Positions 44,475-52,479 are shown, counted from the first letter of the stretch. The stretch is DNA of 64,000 nucleotides from Sphingorhabdus sp. SMR4y (GCF_002218195.1 NZ_CP022336.1:2475001-2539000); one strand, 5' to 3'. The notes: generated by a model from the sequence alone, not told the origin. Made by a program: numbers and translations.

Positions 44475-45311
44475 ATGCTGAAAATTGAAAATCTCCACGC
44501 CACCGTCGGCGACACAGAAATCCTCAAGGGGCTCTCCCTCGAAATCAACGCGGGTGAAATCCATGCGATCATGGGGCCCAATGGTGCGGGCAAGTCTACG
44601 CTGGCTTATGCGCTGGGCGGACGGCCCGGTTATGAAGTGACCGAGGGCAGCGTGAGCTTTACGCCTTCCGTTCGTCCTGAGCCTGTCGAAGGACAGGGTG
44701 AGCAGGAGAGCGGTGCTTCGACAAGCTCAGCACGAACGGGGGAAGGCGAAGCGGTGGATCTCCTTGAACTGGATCCGCACGAACGGGCTGCGGCGGGTAT
44801 TTTCCTTGGTTTCCAATATCCGGTCGAAATTCCCGGTGTGAGCAATCTGCAGTTCTTGCGCGAGAGCCTGAATGCGCAGCGGGCGGTGCGCGGTGAAGAG
44901 GCGCTGACCGGCGCGGAATTCATCAAGCTCGCCAAGGAAAAGGCGGCGCTGTTGAAGATGGACATGGATATGCTCAAGCGCGCCGTGAACGTCGGCTTTT
45001 CCGGCGGCGAGAAAAAGCGTAACGAGATGGTGCAGATGGGCATTCTCGATCCCAAGCTGGCGATCCTCGACGAGACCGACAGCGGCCTCGACATCGACGC
45101 GCTGCGCACTGTCGGTTCGGGTATCAACGCGATCATGCGCAAGCCCGACAAGGCGGTGCTGCTGATCACGCACTACCAACGGCTGCTTGATGAAGTGAAA
45201 CCGGATTTTGTCCACGTGTTGGCGGCTGGCCGGATTGTGAAAACCGGCGGACCGGAACTGGCGCTGCAGCTGGAAGAAGAAGGCTATGAAGCGATAGCGG
45301 AGGCGGCATGA
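44475..45311 (+). CDS. sufC: SufC, Fe-S assembly ATPase, with an in-frame repeat insertion
   Basis: 278 aa from the ATG at 44475, about 25 residues longer than typical SufC. Walker A GPNGAGKST, Q-loop FQYPVEIPGVSNLQFL, signature FSGGEKKRNEM, Walker B AILDETDSGLDID and H-loop THYQR are intact, so it should be active. The extra length is residues about 65-89 (from VRPEPVEGQ to SSARTG), encoded by a 72-bp palindromic repeat. It lies in a surface loop after the Walker A region where E. coli SufC has only a short turn. It powers SufBCD assembly. Confidence 0.95.
   Translation: MLKIENLHATVGDTEILKGLSLEINAGEIHAIMGPNGAGKSTLAYALGGRPGYEVTEGSVSFTPSVRPEPVEGQGEQESGASTSSARTGEGEAVDLLELDPHERAAAGIFLGFQYPVEIPGVSNLQFLRESLNAQRAVRGEEALTGAEFIKLAKEKAALLKMDMDMLKRAVNVGFSGGEKKRNEMVQMGILDPKLAILDETDSGLDIDALRTVGSGINAIMRKPDKAVLLITHYQRLLDEVKPDFVHVLAAGRIVKTGGPELALQLEEEGYEAIAEAA
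44668..44739. repeat. palindromic repeat inserted in frame in sufC
   Basis: 72 bp with 27-base inverted ends, CCGTTCGTCCTGAGCCTGTC... against its complement, 24 of 27 bases matching. It adds 24 codons without shifting frame. Same family as the elements at 46237-46307, 48130-48200 and 51646-51711. Confidence 0.9.
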
Positions 45312-45330
45312 TGGTGTGCGCTAACTCTTT

Positions 45331-45454
45331 CCTCCCTGTCGCGCAGCGATGGGGAGGTGGCAGTAGCGAAGCTGCTGACGGAGGGGCCGTGCGCGCGTTG
45401 CCCCTCCACCATGCTTCGCATGGTCCCCCTCCCCATGCCTTCGGCACAGGGAGG
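45331..45454. repeat. CCTCCC/GGGAGG palindromic repeat between sufC and sufD
   Basis: A third repeat type, about 124 bp. CCTCCCTGTCGCGCAGCGAT and GGGGAGGTGG open it, GACGGAGGGG and CCCCTCCACC form the centre, and ATGCCTTCGGCACAGGGAGG closes it. Several nested hairpins are possible. Its last bases double as the ribosome site of sufD. Confidence 0.82.
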
Positions 45455-45456
45455 AG
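45449..45456 (+). promoter_or_regulatory. sufD Shine-Dalgarno supplied by a repeat element
   Basis: GGGAGGAG ends 6 bases before the sufD ATG at 45463. It is the terminal arm of the repeat at 45331-45454, so sufD translation depends on sequence that could also pair with the repeat's 5' arm (CCTCCC near 45331). Confidence 0.7.
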
Positions 45457-45462
45457 AATAAT

Positions 45463-46215
45463 ATGAACGCACCGCTCCCTACGCGCCGCGATGAAGCTTG
45501 GCGCTATGCTGACCTCAAGGCGTTGGAACCTGTCTGGGCGAAGCTCGATGGACCAGAGAAAATCAACGTGCCGGCGGGTGAAACCGTTTCGCGTCAGATC
45601 GCCGAACTGCCGGTGATCGACGGCGTTGGCGTGATCGATCTCGATGTCACCATCGGCGACAAGGCGACATTCAATCTCCATGTCCTCGCGCATGAGGCCG
45701 ACTATGGCCGGATTCACGTCAGGGTGACCCTTGGCAATGGCTCGCATTTTGAACTGGGTGGCGCGATCCTTGGCTGCGGCAAGCAGACGCTGGAAATCGT
45801 TACCGAGACGGTCCACGCCGAACCCAATGCGACCTCCAACCAGGTGGTGCGTTCGGTCTTGGCGGACACGGCGACCGGAAGCTTCCTCGGCAGTATCAAT
45901 GTTGCGCGCCATGCGCAGAAAACCGATGCGGCCCAGTCGGTCAAATCGATGCTGCTCGATCGCGGCGCGACCGCGAATGCGAAGCCCGAGCTGGAAATTT
46001 TCGCTGACGACGTGAAATGCGCCCATGGCGCGACCGTTGGCGAGCTCGACAAGCAGGCGCTCTTCTATCTGGCATCGCGCGGCTTACCGCCGGCGCAGGC
46101 GAAGAAGCTAATGCTGCAGGCGTTTATTGCTGATGCCTTCGTGTCGCTGGATGATGATGCGGCGCGGGACGTTATCGAGGGTAAGGCGCTTGAGGTGTTG
46201 GAGGCTTTGTCGTGA
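45463..46215 (+). CDS. sufD: SufD, Fe-S scaffold subunit
   Basis: 250 aa, a short SufD. The N-terminus has RRDEAWRYADLKALEP. The beta-helix core ends with FADDVKCAHGATVGELDKQALFYLASRGL, the family signature with conserved Cys-x-His, and VEGKALE-like C-terminus (DVIEGKALEVLE). It pairs with SufB in the SufBC2D complex. Its stop overlaps the sufS GTG start (GTGA). Confidence 0.94.
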   Translation: MNAPLPTRRDEAWRYADLKALEPVWAKLDGPEKINVPAGETVSRQIAELPVIDGVGVIDLDVTIGDKATFNLHVLAHEADYGRIHVRVTLGNGSHFELGGAILGCGKQTLEIVTETVHAEPNATSNQVVRSVLADTATGSFLGSINVARHAQKTDAAQSVKSMLLDRGATANAKPELEIFADDVKCAHGATVGELDKQALFYLASRGLPPAQAKKLMLQAFIADAFVSLDDDAARDVIEGKALEVLEALS

Positions 46216-47501
46216 GCGATGCTGGTAACCCGGTTCCCGTTCGTGCTGAGCCTGTCGAAGCACCCGCGCGTTCGAAAGCTGTCCTTCGACGAGCTCAGGA
46301 CGAACGGAGCCTTGTGTCCCACCGCGCCGACTTCCCCGGTATCGGACCGGACTGGCACTATCTCGACTCTGCCGCTACCGCGCAAAAACCACAGGCCGTG
46401 CTCGACGCCATAGCCCGCGCTTACGGCCCCGATTACGCCACCGTCCACCGCGGCGTATACGAACGCTCGGCCAATATGACCCTTGCCTATGAAGCCGCGC
46501 GCAAACGGGTTGCCGGCTTCCTTAATGCCGCCTCCGAAAATGAAATCGTCTTCACCAGCGGCGCGACCGACAGTATCAATCTGGTGGCCGAAAGCTGGGG
46601 TAATACGTTCGTTGGTGAGGGCGACCGGATCATGCTGTCGCAGCTGGAGCATCACAGCAATATCGTGCCGTGGCAGATGCTGGCCGAGCGGGTTGGGGCG
46701 CAGATCGATGTCGCGCCGCTGACCGATGATGGCCAGATCGATCTCGACTGGATCGAGGAAAATCTGACCGAACAGCACAAGCTGGTCGCGCTGGCGCATG
46801 TGTCCAATGTTCTGGGTTCCCTGCTCGACGCGAAACGGGCGGCGGCGATCGCGCACAAGGTCGGCGCGAAGATGCTGCTCGACGGCTGTCAGGCCGCGCC
46901 ACGGCTGCCGGTTGATGTGCAGGAACTGGGTTGCGATTTCTATGTTTTCTCGGGGCACAAGATTTACGGCCCGACGGGTATCGGCGCGCTCTGGGCTCCC
47001 TATGAAGTGCTCGAGGCGATGCCGCCATGGAAGGGCGGCGGGTCGATGATCGACCGTGTGTCCTTCGACGGCACGACTTTTGCGCCGCCGCCGGGCCGTT
47101 TTGAAGCCGGAACACCCCATATCGCCGGTGTGGTCGGGCTGGATGCGGCGATCCAATATGTCGAGGGCATCGGGCTGGACGTGATCTCGGAGCATGAAAA
47201 TGCGACGCTGGCCAAGGCGCGCGAGGCGCTTTCGGGCATCAACTCGGTGCGGGTCTTCGGGCCGGACAAGAGCATGGGCATATTGAGTTTCGCGGTCGGC
47301 GACGTGCATCCGCATGATGTCGCCACTATATTGGATGAAGGCGGCGTTGCGATCCGTGCCGGCCATCATTGCGCGCAGCCCTTGATGGGCTATCTCGGGG
47401 TGGCGGCGACGGCGCGCGCGAGTTTCGGGATTTACAGTGATGACGATGATGTTGCCGCTCTGGTGGACGGCATCAATCGGGTCAGAAAGATTTTCGGGTA
47501 A
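46212..47501 (+). CDS. sufS: SufS, cysteine desulfurase, with N-terminal repeat-derived insertion
   Basis: 429 aa, from a GTG overlapping the sufD stop. It removes sulfur from L-cysteine for cluster assembly. PLP-lysine: SGHKIYGPTGIG; active-site cysteine: RAGHHCAQPLMG; early motif YLDSAATAQKPQAV. Residues about 9-32 (VPVRAEPVEAPARS to DERS) come from a 71-bp palindromic repeat, so this SufS has an extra N-terminal tail before the usual ADFPGI start. A real start downstream of the repeat is possible, but no Met/Val with a good ribosome site is evident. Confidence 0.94.
   Translation: MSDAGNPVPVRAEPVEAPARSKAVLRRAQDERSLVSHRADFPGIGPDWHYLDSAATAQKPQAVLDAIARAYGPDYATVHRGVYERSANMTLAYEAARKRVAGFLNAASENEIVFTSGATDSINLVAESWGNTFVGEGDRIMLSQLEHHSNIVPWQMLAERVGAQIDVAPLTDDGQIDLDWIEENLTEQHKLVALAHVSNVLGSLLDAKRAAAIAHKVGAKMLLDGCQAAPRLPVDVQELGCDFYVFSGHKIYGPTGIGALWAPYEVLEAMPPWKGGGSMIDRVSFDGTTFAPPPGRFEAGTPHIAGVVGLDAAIQYVEGIGLDVISEHENATLAKAREALSGINSVRVFGPDKSMGILSFAVGDVHPHDVATILDEGGVAIRAGHHCAQPLMGYLGVAATARASFGIYSDDDDVAALVDGINRVRKIFG
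46237..46307. repeat. palindromic repeat in frame at the 5' end of sufS
   Basis: 71 bp with inverted 27-base ends (CCGTTCGTGCTGAGCCTGTC and GTCCTTCGACGAGCTCAGGA...). It is the same family as in sufC, and the reading frame continues through it. Confidence 0.9.
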
Positions 47502-47510
47502 GGTGACGAT

Positions 47511-48110
47511 ATGAACGAAGAACGCAAGATATTGGTCGAGGAAGTCGAATCGGTCGAGAAGCCGAAACTGGCGAAGGTCGAGGATGCTGTCGAGGACACT
47601 CCGTTCGTCTCCAGCGAAGTCGAGAGACCGGATGATGGCGAGCAAAGTGTCTCGACTACGCTCGACACGAACGGCGAAGCGAAACCCGTCATGGCGCCTT
47701 CGCCCTATGAAGCGGAAAGCGATGCGGCGAAGCTCAATCGCAAGAAGGACTATCTCGAGGGCTTTCTGGCGCAGAAACCGACCGAGGCTCCCGCCGGTGA
47801 AGCCGGTGGCGATATTTACGAAGCGGTGGTCGACACGCTGAAATCGATCTACGATCCGGAAATTCCGGTGAATATCTATGATCTCGGCCTGATCTACGGC
47901 GTCGAAATCACGCCGGACAATCACGCGATTGTCACCATGACGCTGACCACGCCGCATTGCCCGGTCGCCGAATCCATGCCCGGCGAGATCGAATTGCAAG
48001 TCGGCAGCGTGCCCGGCGTCGGCCACGCCGAGGTCAATCTCGTCTGGGACCCGCCATGGGACCCACAGAAGATGAGCGACGAAGCGAAGCTTGAACTGGG
48101 GATGTTGTGA
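47511..48110 (+). CDS. sufT: DUF59/MIP18-family SUF protein with in-frame repeat
   Basis: 199 aa; the conserved DUF59 domain is the C-terminal 100 residues: DIYEAVVDTLKSIYDPEIPV, NIYDLGLIYGVEI, TLTTPHCPVAESMPGEIE and VNLVWDPPWDP. These proteins take part in Fe-S maturation (SufT-like). The N-terminal 95 residues are a low-complexity linker, of which about 31-55 (PFVSSEVER to DTNG) is encoded by a 74-bp palindromic repeat of a second family. It lies 9 bases after sufS. Confidence 0.88.
   Translation: MNEERKILVEEVESVEKPKLAKVEDAVEDTPFVSSEVERPDDGEQSVSTTLDTNGEAKPVMAPSPYEAESDAAKLNRKKDYLEGFLAQKPTEAPAGEAGGDIYEAVVDTLKSIYDPEIPVNIYDLGLIYGVEITPDNHAIVTMTLTTPHCPVAESMPGEIELQVGSVPGVGHAEVNLVWDPPWDPQKMSDEAKLELGML
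47601..47674. repeat. palindromic repeat, GTCTCGA class, in frame in the DUF59 gene
   Basis: 74 bp; the ends CCGTTCGTCTCCAGCGAAGT and GTGTCTCGACTACGCTCGAC are 28-base inverted copies with four mismatches. It shares only the outer CCGTTCGT with the sufC/sufS family. Confidence 0.85.
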
Positions 48111-48129
48111 GCGAAGAAAAGAATTTAAT

Positions 48130-48200
48130 CCGTTAGTCCTGAGCTTGTCGAAGGACGCCTATCGTCGAGAAGCGTGGTTCGACAGGCTCACCACTAACGG
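48130..48200. repeat. palindromic repeat, intergenic copy before sufA
   Basis: 71 bp, CCGTTAGTCCTGAGCTTGTC ... GTGGTTCGACAGGCTCACCA..., same family as the sufC element. It fills most of the gap between the DUF59 gene and sufA. Confidence 0.88.
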
Positions 48201-48215
48201 TTTTGGAGCAAGACT

Positions 48216-48578
48216 ATGACCGAGACAAAAACCAAGACCCGCGAAATACCCGCCGCGATCATCCTGACCCCGGCGGCCGAGCAGCGCATCGCCGACCTGA
48301 TGGCGAAGGCCCCGGACGACGCGATCGGCGTGAAACTTTCCACCCCGCGCCGTGGCTGTTCGGGCCTCGCCTATTCGGTCGACTATGTCAGCGAGGAAGT
48401 CGCGTTTGACGAGAAGATCGTCACCCCCGGCGGTGTGTTCTACGTCGACGGCGGATCGGTGCTCTATCTGATCGGCAGCACGATGGACTGGGTCGAAGAT
48501 GATTTTACCGCGGGCTTTGTGTTCGAGAACCCGAATGCCAAGGGCGCCTGCGGGTGTGGGGAGAGTTTTACGGTTTGA
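48216..48578 (+). CDS. sufA: SufA, A-type Fe-S carrier
   Basis: 120 aa, normal length for SufA/IscA/ErpA carriers. Three cluster-ligand cysteines are present: RRGCSGLAYSV and GACGCGESF near the C-terminus. It accepts clusters from SufBCD and passes them to apoproteins. GGAG lies 9 bases before the ATG. It is the last gene of the operon, before a shared terminator. Confidence 0.93.
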   Translation: MTETKTKTREIPAAIILTPAAEQRIADLMAKAPDDAIGVKLSTPRRGCSGLAYSVDYVSEEVAFDEKIVTPGGVFYVDGGSVLYLIGSTMDWVEDDFTAGFVFENPNAKGACGCGESFTV

Positions 48579-48584
48579 CAAAAA

Positions 48585-48619
48585 GGGCGCGAGAATCTCT
48601 TCCCGCGCCCTCCTTTTTT
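48585..48619. terminator. bidirectional intrinsic terminator
   Basis: GGGCGCG / CGCGCCC stem with a 12-base interior, T-run on the plus strand after it and A-run before it. It closes the suf operon and, in the opposite direction, the convergent slipin gene. Confidence 0.88.
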
Positions 48620-48641
48620 AAGCGACCATCCCGACCGTCAG

Positions 48642-49796
48642 CTAGTCACCAGACAGGCTGACGAGATCGTTCATCAAGCCGGTAGTGCCGTTGGTCACGG
48701 TCAGCTTGTCGACCTTGGTCGCAATGCTTTCCAGAGCCTCGAGCTCTTTCAGCCGGAGCATGACCGGGTTGTCGGCCATCACCTTCGCGGTGTTCAGAAG
48801 CGACCGCGTTGCGTTCGTTTCTTCCCGCCGCTTGATGACGTTGGCCTCTGCTGCTTTCTGTGCAGAAACCACCTGGTTCAGAAGCTCCCGCATCTCACCC
48901 GGCAGGATCACGTCCTTCAGGGTGATGTCGGTAACCTCCAGACCAATGGCCGCCATGTCGGACCGCACCTTGGTCGCGGCTTCGGCATCCACCATCACCT
49001 GCTTTTCCAGGATCTGGTCGAGCGTCATCGCGCCCAGCGTTTTCCGGAACGCATATTGCAGCGCCCGGTACAGCGTATCGGCAAAGTCCTTGACCTCGGT
49101 CACGGCTTTGACCGGATCAACGACCCGGTATTCCGCCGCCACGTTGATCCGCAAAGTCACGCGGTCCTTGGTCAAAAGCTCCTGACCGGTCACGTCAAGC
49201 GGTTGCCGCGTCAGATCAACGATCTTCACGGCGACCTTCTGACCCACCATCCAGTAGCCCGTGACACCCGGCGTCAATTCACCGGCCATCCGGCCATCGA
49301 CGGTGAGCAGGCCGATCTGGCCCTTGTCGACCTCCACGATCCGAACATTGGAGAGCAGGCTAGCCACGCCGGCTTTTAACAGCCGCTGCAGCAAGGCCGG
49401 TGCGATCACCGGATTCTGTTCCAGCTGCACGACCTCCGCTTTCCACGGGCCGGCATCGGTCCACACGGTGAGCTTGCTATCCGGTGAGAGGACAGAATGA
49501 ATCCGTCCGTCGCATTCGATGACAGCAATCTCGTCTGTTCCGGTCCGGTACTGGGTCAGATGCGCGGCCGCCTGATCGGGCAGCTTGTCAAAAAGCACCT
49601 TCTCGTAGGCCGAGCCAAATGCGCCGCCGGTCAAAGTCATGCGCTCGACGCGCAGCTGCTGCCGCCGGTTCGGCAGAACATGCTCGCCGGCTCCCAGGAT
49701 ACCGCGGACCTCGCCCTTGTAGAGCCAGATCGCCCGTTCATTTTCGTTGATGGTCACGCGGGTGCGCCCCATCAGGCTATCAATCAAATACAACAT
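48642..49796 (-). CDS. slipin-family (SPFH/band 7) protein
   Basis: 384 aa from the ATG at 49796, which has AAGG 8 bases upstream; the GTG at 49805 lies too close to that site. No clear N-terminal membrane helix, unlike many stomatins. A unique N-domain of about 160 residues precedes the SPFH core (LLTVDGRMAGELTPGVTGYWM, DVTGQELLTKDRVTLRINV, FRKTLGAMTLDQILEK). A coiled-coil follows (VVSAQKAAEANVIKRREETNATRSLL). Slipins of this sort are found beside RNA-repair (RtcB) genes in some bacteria, but no rtcB is in the window. Two tRNA-like sequences lie upstream on the same strand. Confidence 0.87.
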   Translation of the reverse strand: MLYLIDSLMGRTRVTINENERAIWLYKGEVRGILGAGEHVLPNRRQQLRVERMTLTGGAFGSAYEKVLFDKLPDQAAAHLTQYRTGTDEIAVIECDGRIHSVLSPDSKLTVWTDAGPWKAEVVQLEQNPVIAPALLQRLLKAGVASLLSNVRIVEVDKGQIGLLTVDGRMAGELTPGVTGYWMVGQKVAVKIVDLTRQPLDVTGQELLTKDRVTLRINVAAEYRVVDPVKAVTEVKDFADTLYRALQYAFRKTLGAMTLDQILEKQVMVDAEAATKVRSDMAAIGLEVTDITLKDVILPGEMRELLNQVVSAQKAAEANVIKRREETNATRSLLNTAKVMADNPVMLRLKELEALESIATKVDKLTVTNGTTGLMNDLVSLSGD

Positions 49797-50172
49797 TACA
49801 TTCACCTTCTAGTGTCAACTCACGCTGAACTCCTTTCGTTTTTACCCGGCACCGGAATTGGCGCTGAGCTTGTTCCCGCGATCAAAAAGATCCGGGGACC
49901 GGGGGCATGGTGCATGGTGGACCGGCCAAGAGCGGGCGTTGCGGGGCGCGCGGCAGATCAGACGGGATCGAAACCCCGGCCTTTGCAGCCACAGCCCGGT
50001 GCTGCCTTCATGACAGATCGAACCATTTACCATGGTGGCGAGCGCTTTGCCCTCGGCGTTTGGCAATCCGAAGAAAACCTCCCGCCGCAGTCGCCGCGCC
50101 GTTCACATGCCGGTCCCCGAACCCGGTATTATAGACAGCATTCGCAGTGCTGGAGTCTTTTTCAAAGACCAA
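49797..50172 (-). other. 376-bp untranslated leader between tRNA-like pair and slipin
   Basis: No ORF is supported. On the minus strand there is a third weak structured segment at 49952-50006: outer arms GGCAG/CTGCC enclosing a T-arm-like CGGG-loop-CCCG with GTTTCGAT. A hairpin CCGGGTTCGGGGACCGG is also present near 50107-50123. The region may be a structured leader or hold degraded tRNA-like units. Confidence 0.35.
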
Positions 50173-50245
50173 GAGTGGAGCAGGAGTCGAACCTGCGACA
50201 CCAAGATTAACAATCTTGTGCTCTATCCATCTGAGCTATCCAGTG
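50173..50245 (-). tRNA. tRNA-Asn(GTT)-like sequence with weak acceptor stem
   Basis: D-arm GCTCAGATGGATAGAGC, anticodon arm AAGATTGTTAATCTT with anticodon GTT, and a perfect T-arm GCAGGTTCGACTCCTGC are all good. The acceptor stem CACTGGA/TCCACTC has two mismatched pairs, there is no 3' CCA, and the 5' end overlaps the CCA of the neighbouring element. It may be a tRNA mimic or a decaying tRNA rather than a working tRNA. Confidence 0.55.
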
Positions 50246-50318
50246 GTGGGTCAGACAGGGATCGAACCTGTTACCTCCGGGCGCAAAGCTCGGCGCTCTT
50301 CCAATGAGCTACAGTCCC
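50244..50318 (-). tRNA. second tRNA-like sequence, unclear identity, encoded CCA
   Basis: Acceptor GGGACTG/CTGACCC (two mismatches), perfect D-stem GCTC/GAGC, perfect T-arm ACAGGTTCGATCCCTGT, discriminator A and encoded CCA. The anticodon stem CCGAG/CCCGG has one A-C mismatch and loop CTTTGCG. TTG (Gln) would be the anticodon, but position 37 is a pyrimidine, which is unusual. Probably tRNA-like rather than a normal elongator tRNA. Confidence 0.5.
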
Positions 50319-50546
50319 AGCCGAATCGAGACAAAGCAGCATCCGTACATGCGGGCATCAGAGATGCTGCATGCGGGCGGGCTTCATGAAACCCTGACCG
50401 TTGACGTCTGCCCCGTCCATTGATCGGGGAGGCGGGCCTGTGGTGGGTCGGCTGCGGTTTGGCAATGGCGAGGGCAGCTGTTTGCGATGAGGCGGGGCCT
50501 GGGAGAGGTGAATGGTTTCGAATGATACTATACTGGGTGGTTGTCG

Positions 50547-50579
50547 CAAAAGAAAATCCCCGACGCTTTCACGCCGGGG
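50547..50579 (-). terminator. intrinsic terminator downstream of etfA
   Basis: Minus strand CCCCGGCG-TGAAAG-CGTCGGGG followed by ATTTTCTTTT. It lies about 107 bases after the etfA stop, beyond a palindromic repeat, and should end the etfB-etfA transcript. Just past it on the same strand TTGCGA and TATCAT, 16 bases apart, could form a promoter for the tRNA-like/slipin unit. Confidence 0.82.
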
Positions 50580-50589
50580 ACTTGAAATT

Positions 50590-50668
50590 CGTCATCCTGA
50601 AATTGGATCAGGATCTCGTGAGACAGTGCACAATCTCGATGGATGCTGAAACAAGTTCAGCATGACGA
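50590..50668. repeat. palindromic repeat, TCCTGAA/TTCAGCATGAC class, after etfA
   Basis: Second copy of the family at 44331-44420: CGTCATCCTGAAATTGGATC at one end and GCTGAAACAAGTTCAGCATG at the other. It lies between the etfA stop and its terminator. Confidence 0.8.
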
Positions 50669-50685
50669 GGTCGGTAACTTCAGGT

Positions 50686-51615
50686 TCAAAGTTTCGAAGT
50701 CAACTCCGGCACCGCATCAAACAGATCGGCAACCAGTCCAATATCGGCAACCTGGAAAATCGGTGCGTCTTCGTCCTTGTTGATCGCGACGATCGTCTTG
50801 CTGTCCTTCATGCCGGCGAGATGCTGGATCGCGCCGGAGATGCCGATGGCGATATAGACTTCCGGAGCGACGATCTTGCCGGTCTGGCCGACCTGATAGT
50901 CGTTCGGGACATAGCCCGCATCGACGGCGGCGCGCGAGGCACCGATGCCGGCGCCGAGCTTGTCTGCCAGCGGGGTGATGACTTCCTCGAATTTTTCGCC
51001 GGAGCCCAGGGCGCGACCACCGGAGACGATCATCTTGGCGCTGGTCAGTTCGGGCCGTTCGGACTTGGCGATTTCCTCGCTGACGAAGCTGGACAGGCCG
51101 GCATCGCTGGCGCCGCTGACAGCCTCGATGGTGCCCGAGCCGCCTTCGGCTGCGGCCTTGTCGAACGCCGTGCCGCGCACGGTGATGATCTTCTTGGCAT
51201 CGGAAGATTTGACCGTGGCGATCGCGTTACCGGCGTAGATCGGCCGGGTGAAGGTATCTTCGCTTTCGACCGAGAGAATGTCGCTGATCTGCATCACGTC
51301 GAGCAAAGCGGCGACGCGCGGAGCGATATTCTTGCCGGTGGTGGTTGCCGGCGCGAGGAACGCGTCATGCGTTTCCATCAGGCTGGCGATCAGCGGCGCG
51401 GCATTTTCCGCGAGCTGGTTGGCGAGCGACGCATCGTCGGCGACATGGACGGTGGCGACGCCGGCGACCTTGGCGGCCTGTTCGGCAACGCTGCCGCAGT
51501 CCGAACCAAGCACCAGAGCGTGGACTTCGCCCAGTTGCGACGCGGCGGTGACAACGGCCAGCGTCGCGTCTTTCATGTTACTGTTGTCATGTTCGACTAA
51601 AACTAGAGTTTTCAT
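50686..51615 (-). CDS. etfA: electron transfer flavoprotein alpha subunit
   Basis: 309 aa from the ATG at 51615, preceded by GAAGGAG at 9 bases. ETF-alpha carries FAD and passes electrons from acyl-CoA dehydrogenases to ETF-ubiquinone oxidoreductase. The FAD signature [20 protein letters not shown] and [21 protein letters not shown] with [19 protein letters not shown] at the C-terminus are complete. It follows etfB after a 117-bp gap holding a palindromic repeat. Confidence 0.96.
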   Translation of the reverse strand: MKTLVLVEHDNSNMKDATLAVVTAASQLGEVHALVLGSDCGSVAEQAAKVAGVATVHVADDASLANQLAENAAPLIASLMETHDAFLAPATTTGKNIAPRVAALLDVMQISDILSVESEDTFTRPIYAGNAIATVKSSDAKKIITVRGTAFDKAAAEGGSGTIEAVSGASDAGLSSFVSEEIAKSERPELTSAKMIVSGGRALGSGEKFEEVITPLADKLGAGIGASRAAVDAGYVPNDYQVGQTGKIVAPEVYIAIGISGAIQHLAGMKDSKTIVAINKDEDAPIFQVADIGLVADLFDAVPELTSKL

Positions 51616-51645
51616 TTTTGTAACTCCTTCAAATTCTTTCAAAAA

Positions 51646-51711
51646 CCGTTCGTGCTGAGCCTGTCGAAGCACCTTGTCCCACCAATCCTTCGACAAGCTC
51701 AGGATGAACGG
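51646..51711. repeat. palindromic repeat between etfB and etfA
   Basis: 66 bp, CCGTTCGTGCTGAGCCTGTC ... ATCCTTCGACAAGCTCAGGA..., same family as the sufC and sufS elements. It occupies the middle of the etfB-etfA gap. Confidence 0.88.
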
Positions 51712-51732
51712 GGGTGCCTCAGGCGCAGGCTG

Positions 51733-52479
51733 CTAGATCGCTCCCACAGCTTTGAGTTTTGCGACCAGCGCATCGACGTCTTCGACCTTTTCACCGGCCT
51801 GGCGAACCGGGGGCTCGGCGACGGTGATGGTGGTCAGACGCGGGCTGATGTCGACGCCGTAATCGGCGGGCGTTTTCTCATCCATCGGCTTTTTCTTGGC
51901 CTTCATGATGTTCGGCAGCGACGCATAGCGTGGCTCGTTGAGGCGCAGATCGGTGGTGACCACGGCAGGCAGGTTCAGCTTGACCGTCTGCAGGCCGCCG
52001 TCGATTTCGCGTTTCACGGTGATGCTGTCGCCGTCGAGATCGACGGTGTTGGCAAACGTGCCCTGGCCCCAGCCGAGCAGGGCTGCCAGCATCTGGCCGG
52101 TCTGGTTCGAATCGTCGTCAATCGCCTGCTTGCCGGTGATGACCAGCTGCGGGGATTCTTCCTCGACGATCTTGGCGAGGATCTTGGCAACGCCCAGTGG
52201 CTCGACTTCTTCGTCGGTGACTACGAGAATCGCGCGGTCCGCTCCCATGGCGAGAGCGGTACGCAATGTTTCCTGTGCCTTTTGCGGGCCAACCGAAACC
52301 GCAACGATTTCTTCCGCCTTGCCGGCCTCTTTCAGGCGAATGGCTTCCTCGACGGAAATTTCGTCAAACGGGTTCATCGACATTTTGACATTGGCGAGAT
52401 CGACGCCGCTGCCATCGGACTTGACCCGCGGTTTTACATTATAATCTATGACCCGTTTTACGGGCACCAGGATTTTCAT
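51733..52479 (-). CDS. etfB: electron transfer flavoprotein beta subunit
   Basis: 248 aa, normal length. Starts [18 protein letters not shown]; includes [42 protein letters not shown] (AMP-binding region) and [29 protein letters not shown], the signature recognition loop that contacts dehydrogenases. First gene of the etfBA unit; a LiuR-like operator lies 40 bases upstream. Confidence 0.96.
   Translation of the reverse strand: MKILVPVKRVIDYNVKPRVKSDGSGVDLANVKMSMNPFDEISVEEAIRLKEAGKAEEIVAVSVGPQKAQETLRTALAMGADRAILVVTDEEVEPLGVAKILAKIVEEESPQLVITGKQAIDDDSNQTGQMLAALLGWGQGTFANTVDLDGDSITVKREIDGGLQTVKLNLPAVVTTDLRLNEPRYASLPNIMKAKKKPMDEKTPADYGVDISPRLTTITVAEPPVRQAGEKVEDVDALVAKLKAVGAI

Noticed and set aside
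46065-48026. A 653-codon open frame on the minus strand over sufS and the DUF59 gene
   Set aside because: It is antisense to genes with clear catalytic motifs and encodes Arg/His/Asp-rich low-complexity sequence typical of the reverse complement of GC-biased codons.
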